The position numbers were made by a program, and so were the translations under genes. From Lentzea nigeriaca (GTDB lineage Bacteria > Actinomycetota > Actinomycetes > Mycobacteriales > Pseudonocardiaceae), in the NCBI RefSeq assembly GCF_016907955.1, contig NZ_JAFBCX010000004.1:124001-188000 (forward strand): 64,000 bases of DNA, written 5' to 3'. The notes beneath the pieces were generated by a model. That model was not told where the DNA came from and ran no database searches. It saw only the letters and a list, made by a program, of their open reading frames with translations. Below, in pieces: positions 61,860-64,000 of this stretch (the first letter of the stretch is position 1; each line of letters opens with the position of its first letter).

Positions 61860-63539
61860 CGTCCGCAGGATCTCCAGCGCGAGGCGGTCGTTCTGCCGGA
61901 ACGCCGGGGCGTTCGTGTTCGGCCGCGCGAACGCCGCGTACGCTTTTCCCGTGGTGTAAGGGCCTACGGCGAACCGCACCGGGTCGACCTCGCCGCGTTC
62001 GTTGATCAGGCGACCCTCCGCGGTCACCCGCACCAGCCCCGCGTCGTCCTCGGAGACGTCGCCGACCGCGCGCAACGACCGCAGCACCGGGTCTGCCGTG
62101 CGTGACAACGAGTGCGTGGGCAGCCGTGCCTCGATCAACCCGTTGGCGCGCACCACCTCCGGCGTGGTCGGGCTGCCCGCCACGAACGCGCCGTCCACCG
62201 CCTCCACCCACATGTCGGCACCGACGAACCGCACGATTCCCGCGCGTGACAACGCGAGCAGCTCCTCCAGCCGGTCCGGTGGCGGACCGGAGGCCAGGTA
62301 GCTGAAGTAACCGTGCCACCAACTGTCGTACGGCATCACCTGCGACATCTGGCCGTAGACCGACAGCAGGGCCAGGAACGCGCCCAGATCAGCGCTGTGG
62401 CGAGGATCCGAGCGGCGGGCCACGTCCGCCTCGACGTAGGCACGCAGGTACTCCTGGAACTCCTCACCGGACGCGAAGGTCAGGCCGGCCAGCGGACGGT
62501 CGAGGCGTTCGAAGTCGACGCGGTCGGCCGGGTCGGGCACCGCGAGCTCCTCCAGCTCCCGCATCTCCGCGCTGTACCACGGCAACGCCGCGAAGCTCAC
62601 GGCGAACTCGGTGAACGGCATCCGCACCAGGCCGGGATGCCCGGTGAAGAGCTCGTGGTAGTGCCCCCACGCTATTTCCTTGGCCATCAACGGCCACACG
62701 TCGCCCCGGAAGTCCAGCTCCCTGCCGCGCAGGGCGTCCGCGACGAAGAAGTTCGGCAACGCCGGACGGGTTCCCTGCAACCGATAGCCGGTCTTCGAGT
62801 GGTACGGAACGCCGCGCCGCGAGCCCACGTAGATCGTCGGCTCGGCACCGGACGGGAGGTATTCCAGTTGACCGGAACGCACGAACCTGCCGCCACGCCC
62901 CTCGGTCAGCAGCACCATGAGATCGATGAACGCGAGCCCGAAGCCACGCAGCACGACGTCTCCCGTGACCTCCGACAGATCGGCGTCGGCCGAGTACAGC
63001 GGTGGCACGTAGACCAGGCCGTGCTCCGACGCGTGGTCGGCCAGCTTCCGGTGTTCGGGCTCCGGTTCGGCGTCGAGGTGGCCCAGAGCGAGCACCAGCA
63101 CCTCGGCCCGCAGCGACTCTCCGCTGTCGAGCCACACCCAGTTGCCGACGACCTTCAAGGCACGGGCCTGATGCACGGTCACCGAGATGTTCGGAGGCAG
63201 AGATTCTCTTACGTGGTCGAAGAACCACGCCAGATACTTGCTCTGCACCTGACGTGACGGGAACGACGTCGGCTCGACGTCACCCCACTCCGCCAGCGTC
63301 GGGCCGGGACGAACCGGACCTGCGCCGTCGAAGCTCGAATCCGTGAAGACCGTGACGTCCTCGGCCATGGAGTTCATGCGCAGCAACGGAGACTGCGCGT
63401 GCCGCCACACCCGGCCCGCGCCCGGCGGATAGGGGTCGACGACGTGCACGGCCAGCTCCAGCGACGGCGACTGGGCTGCGATGCGTTCCAGCAGGCCGGC
63501 GGCACGAGGGCCGCCACCTATGACGACGAGTGTGCGCAT
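61848..63539 (-). CDS. FAD/NAD(P)-binding protein
   Basis: The 563-residue protein starts with the dinucleotide fold TLVVIGGGPRAAGLLERIAA. AGRVWRHAQSPLLRMNSMAE, FPSRQVQSKYLAWFF and EVLVLALGH are typical of the NAD_binding_9 family of putative FAD oxidoreductases. No reaction is established for the group; some members belong to siderophore or peptide pathways. There is no signal peptide. The ATG at 63539 begins the fold and has GGAAAG upstream. It is divergent from the cysteine-rich leader and monooxygenase gene, within a sulfur and flavin context. Confidence 0.87.
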   Translation of the reverse strand: MRTLVVIGGGPRAAGLLERIAAQSPSLELAVHVVDPYPPGAGRVWRHAQSPLLRMNSMAEDVTVFTDSSFDGAGPVRPGPTLAEWGDVEPTSFPSRQVQSKYLAWFFDHVRESLPPNISVTVHQARALKVVGNWVWLDSGESLRAEVLVLALGHLDAEPEPEHRKLADHASEHGLVYVPPLYSADADLSEVTGDVVLRGFGLAFIDLMVLLTEGRGGRFVRSGQLEYLPSGAEPTIYVGSRRGVPYHSKTGYRLQGTRPALPNFFVADALRGRELDFRGDVWPLMAKEIAWGHYHELFTGHPGLVRMPFTEFAVSFAALPWYSAEMRELEELAVPDPADRVDFERLDRPLAGLTFASGEEFQEYLRAYVEADVARRSDPRHSADLGAFLALLSVYGQMSQVMPYDSWWHGYFSYLASGPPPDRLEELLALSRAGIVRFVGADMWVEAVDGAFVAGSPTTPEVVRANGLIEARLPTHSLSRTADPVLRSLRAVGDVSEDDAGLVRVTAEGRLINERGEVDPVRFAVGPYTTGKAYAAFARPNTNAPAFRQNDRLALEILRTLGD

Positions 63540-63612
63540 GCGCGTCTTTCCGTTGAGGGGAAACGAGAAACGAGCCGCGCCCCTCAACGCGAACATCACC
63601 ACGGTACCCCGC

Positions 63613-63657
63613 GTGTGCAAGCAAATCCCGCTCTGTGGACACCGTTGCGAGCACTGA
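63613..63657 (+). CDS. Cysteine-rich leader peptide (14 aa)
   Basis: A GTG-initiated frame of 14 codons reads VCKQIPLCGHRCEH and stops, with three cysteines. It lies 79 bases upstream of the luciferase-like monooxygenase gene. Short Cys-rich reading frames in front of sulfur genes act as cysteine-responsive attenuators in mycobacteria, and similar leaders occur in other actinobacteria. No ribosome-binding site is visible, so it would be leaderless. Too short to prove by sequence alone. Confidence 0.45.
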   Translation: MCKQIPLCGHRCEH

Positions 63658-63736
63658 TCGTCCGGTGCTGGACTCGCATGGCGTCTCCCTCAACGCAATC
63701 CCTGAATTTTTCACCTTCGGCTCTGGGGAATCCGCC

Positions 63737-64000
63737 ATGCCAGTTGAGTTTCTCGGGATCGCCGCCACGAACAACGGCTCGGAGACGACGCCGCGCTCCG
63801 GCGGTTCGTTCGACAAGGACTACACGATCAGGCTCGCCCGTGCGCACGAGGAGCACGGCTGGGACCGCGTGCTCTTCGCGTACGGGTCCGGCTCCCCCGA
63901 GCCCGCCTCCGCCGCGGCCTACCTGGCGGCGAAGCTCGACAAGCTGCAGATCCTGCTCGCGCACCGGCCGAACGTGTCGTACCCGACGTTCGCGGCCAAG
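63737..64000 (+). CDS. LLM class flavin-dependent monooxygenase, SsuD-like (3' partial)
   Basis: The gene starts at 63737 and runs off the right edge after 88 codons. The N-terminus MPVEFLGIAATNNGSET, the segment HEEHGWDRVLFAYGS, and LDKLQILLAHRPN match bacterial luciferase-like proteins close to alkanesulfonate monooxygenase SsuD. Such enzymes use FMNH2 and oxygen to release sulfite from alkanesulfonates. GGGGAA six bases upstream is a fair ribosome-binding site. The SsuE-type reductase pair nearby and the Cys-rich leader support a role in sulfur scavenging. Confidence 0.85.
   Translation, partial: MPVEFLGIAATNNGSETTPRSGGSFDKDYTIRLARAHEEHGWDRVLFAYGSGSPEPASAAAYLAAKLDKLQILLAHRPNVSYPTFAAK

Overview
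The window reads as a high-GC actinobacterial chromosome, most likely a member of the Pseudonocardiales (Saccharothrix, Lentzea or Actinosynnema-like); this placement is an inference. It rests on GC-rich third codon positions, many GTG starts, AfsR/SARP and NB-ARC-TPR (STAND) regulators, a DUF222/HNH endonuclease gene, DUF2690 and DUF6098 proteins, and a chitinase with DasR-type operators. At least a dozen genes have a TAnnnT-like -10 hexamer 7-9 bases before the start codon, which points to leaderless transcripts. No rRNA, tRNA or CRISPR array is visible.

Layout. 1-1742: the 3' part of a DUF222/HNH gene, then a gene-poor spacer with a degenerate tandem repeat and a 122-bp palindromic element. 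1743-8411: a prolyl iminopeptidase, then on the minus strand a GGDEF/HD-GYP protein, an APC permease and a secreted tannase-family esterase. 8986-18489: a regulatory block with an AfsR-type regulator, two small secreted proteins, a second STAND protein, a membrane-anchored zinc-finger-like protein, a DUF2306 protein, a secreted cyclophilin and an NTPase-less STAND remnant. 18540-25774: CobF, a TetR/SDR pair with overlapping operators, a PP2C phosphatase divergent from an adenine methylase-like protein and a Ser/Thr kinase, an AlkA-type glycosylase and an orphan response regulator. 25979-36402: a zinc finger-STAND-LuxR regulator, a quinone reductase/XRE pair, a DasR-type promoter and GH18 chitinase, one intact serine hydrolase between two decayed copies, an M14 carboxypeptidase, and a 38-residue peptide gene followed by an alpha/beta hydrolase.

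36472-49816: RecD2 helicase, a two-component system with a DUF4173 membrane protein, a Pls/PosA-type membrane NRPS overlapping an M1 metallopeptidase, a MscS channel and an M48 protease. 49946-57574: an MFS transporter, a lipoprotein resembling a free-standing subtilase propeptide, the convergent S8 subtilase, a PH-like membrane protein, a dead STAND gene and two conserved hypotheticals. 57830-64000: cupin, FAD dehydrogenase, trypsin-like protease, an FMN reductase/flavin reductase pair, an FAD/NAD(P)-binding protein, and the start of a luciferase-like monooxygenase preceded by a cysteine-rich leader peptide.

Functional themes. Secreted hydrolases are abundant (tannase, chitinase, M14, S8, S1), and two of them have hairpins over their ribosome-binding sites. 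STAND genes occur in all states from complete to dead. The most promising systems are the Pls-like NRPS with its M1 peptidase, whose hand-read code suggests a basic amino acid; the propeptide-like lipoprotein facing the subtilase; the 38-aa peptide locus; the phosphatase/methylase/kinase trio; and the cysteine-rich leader upstream of the monooxygenase.
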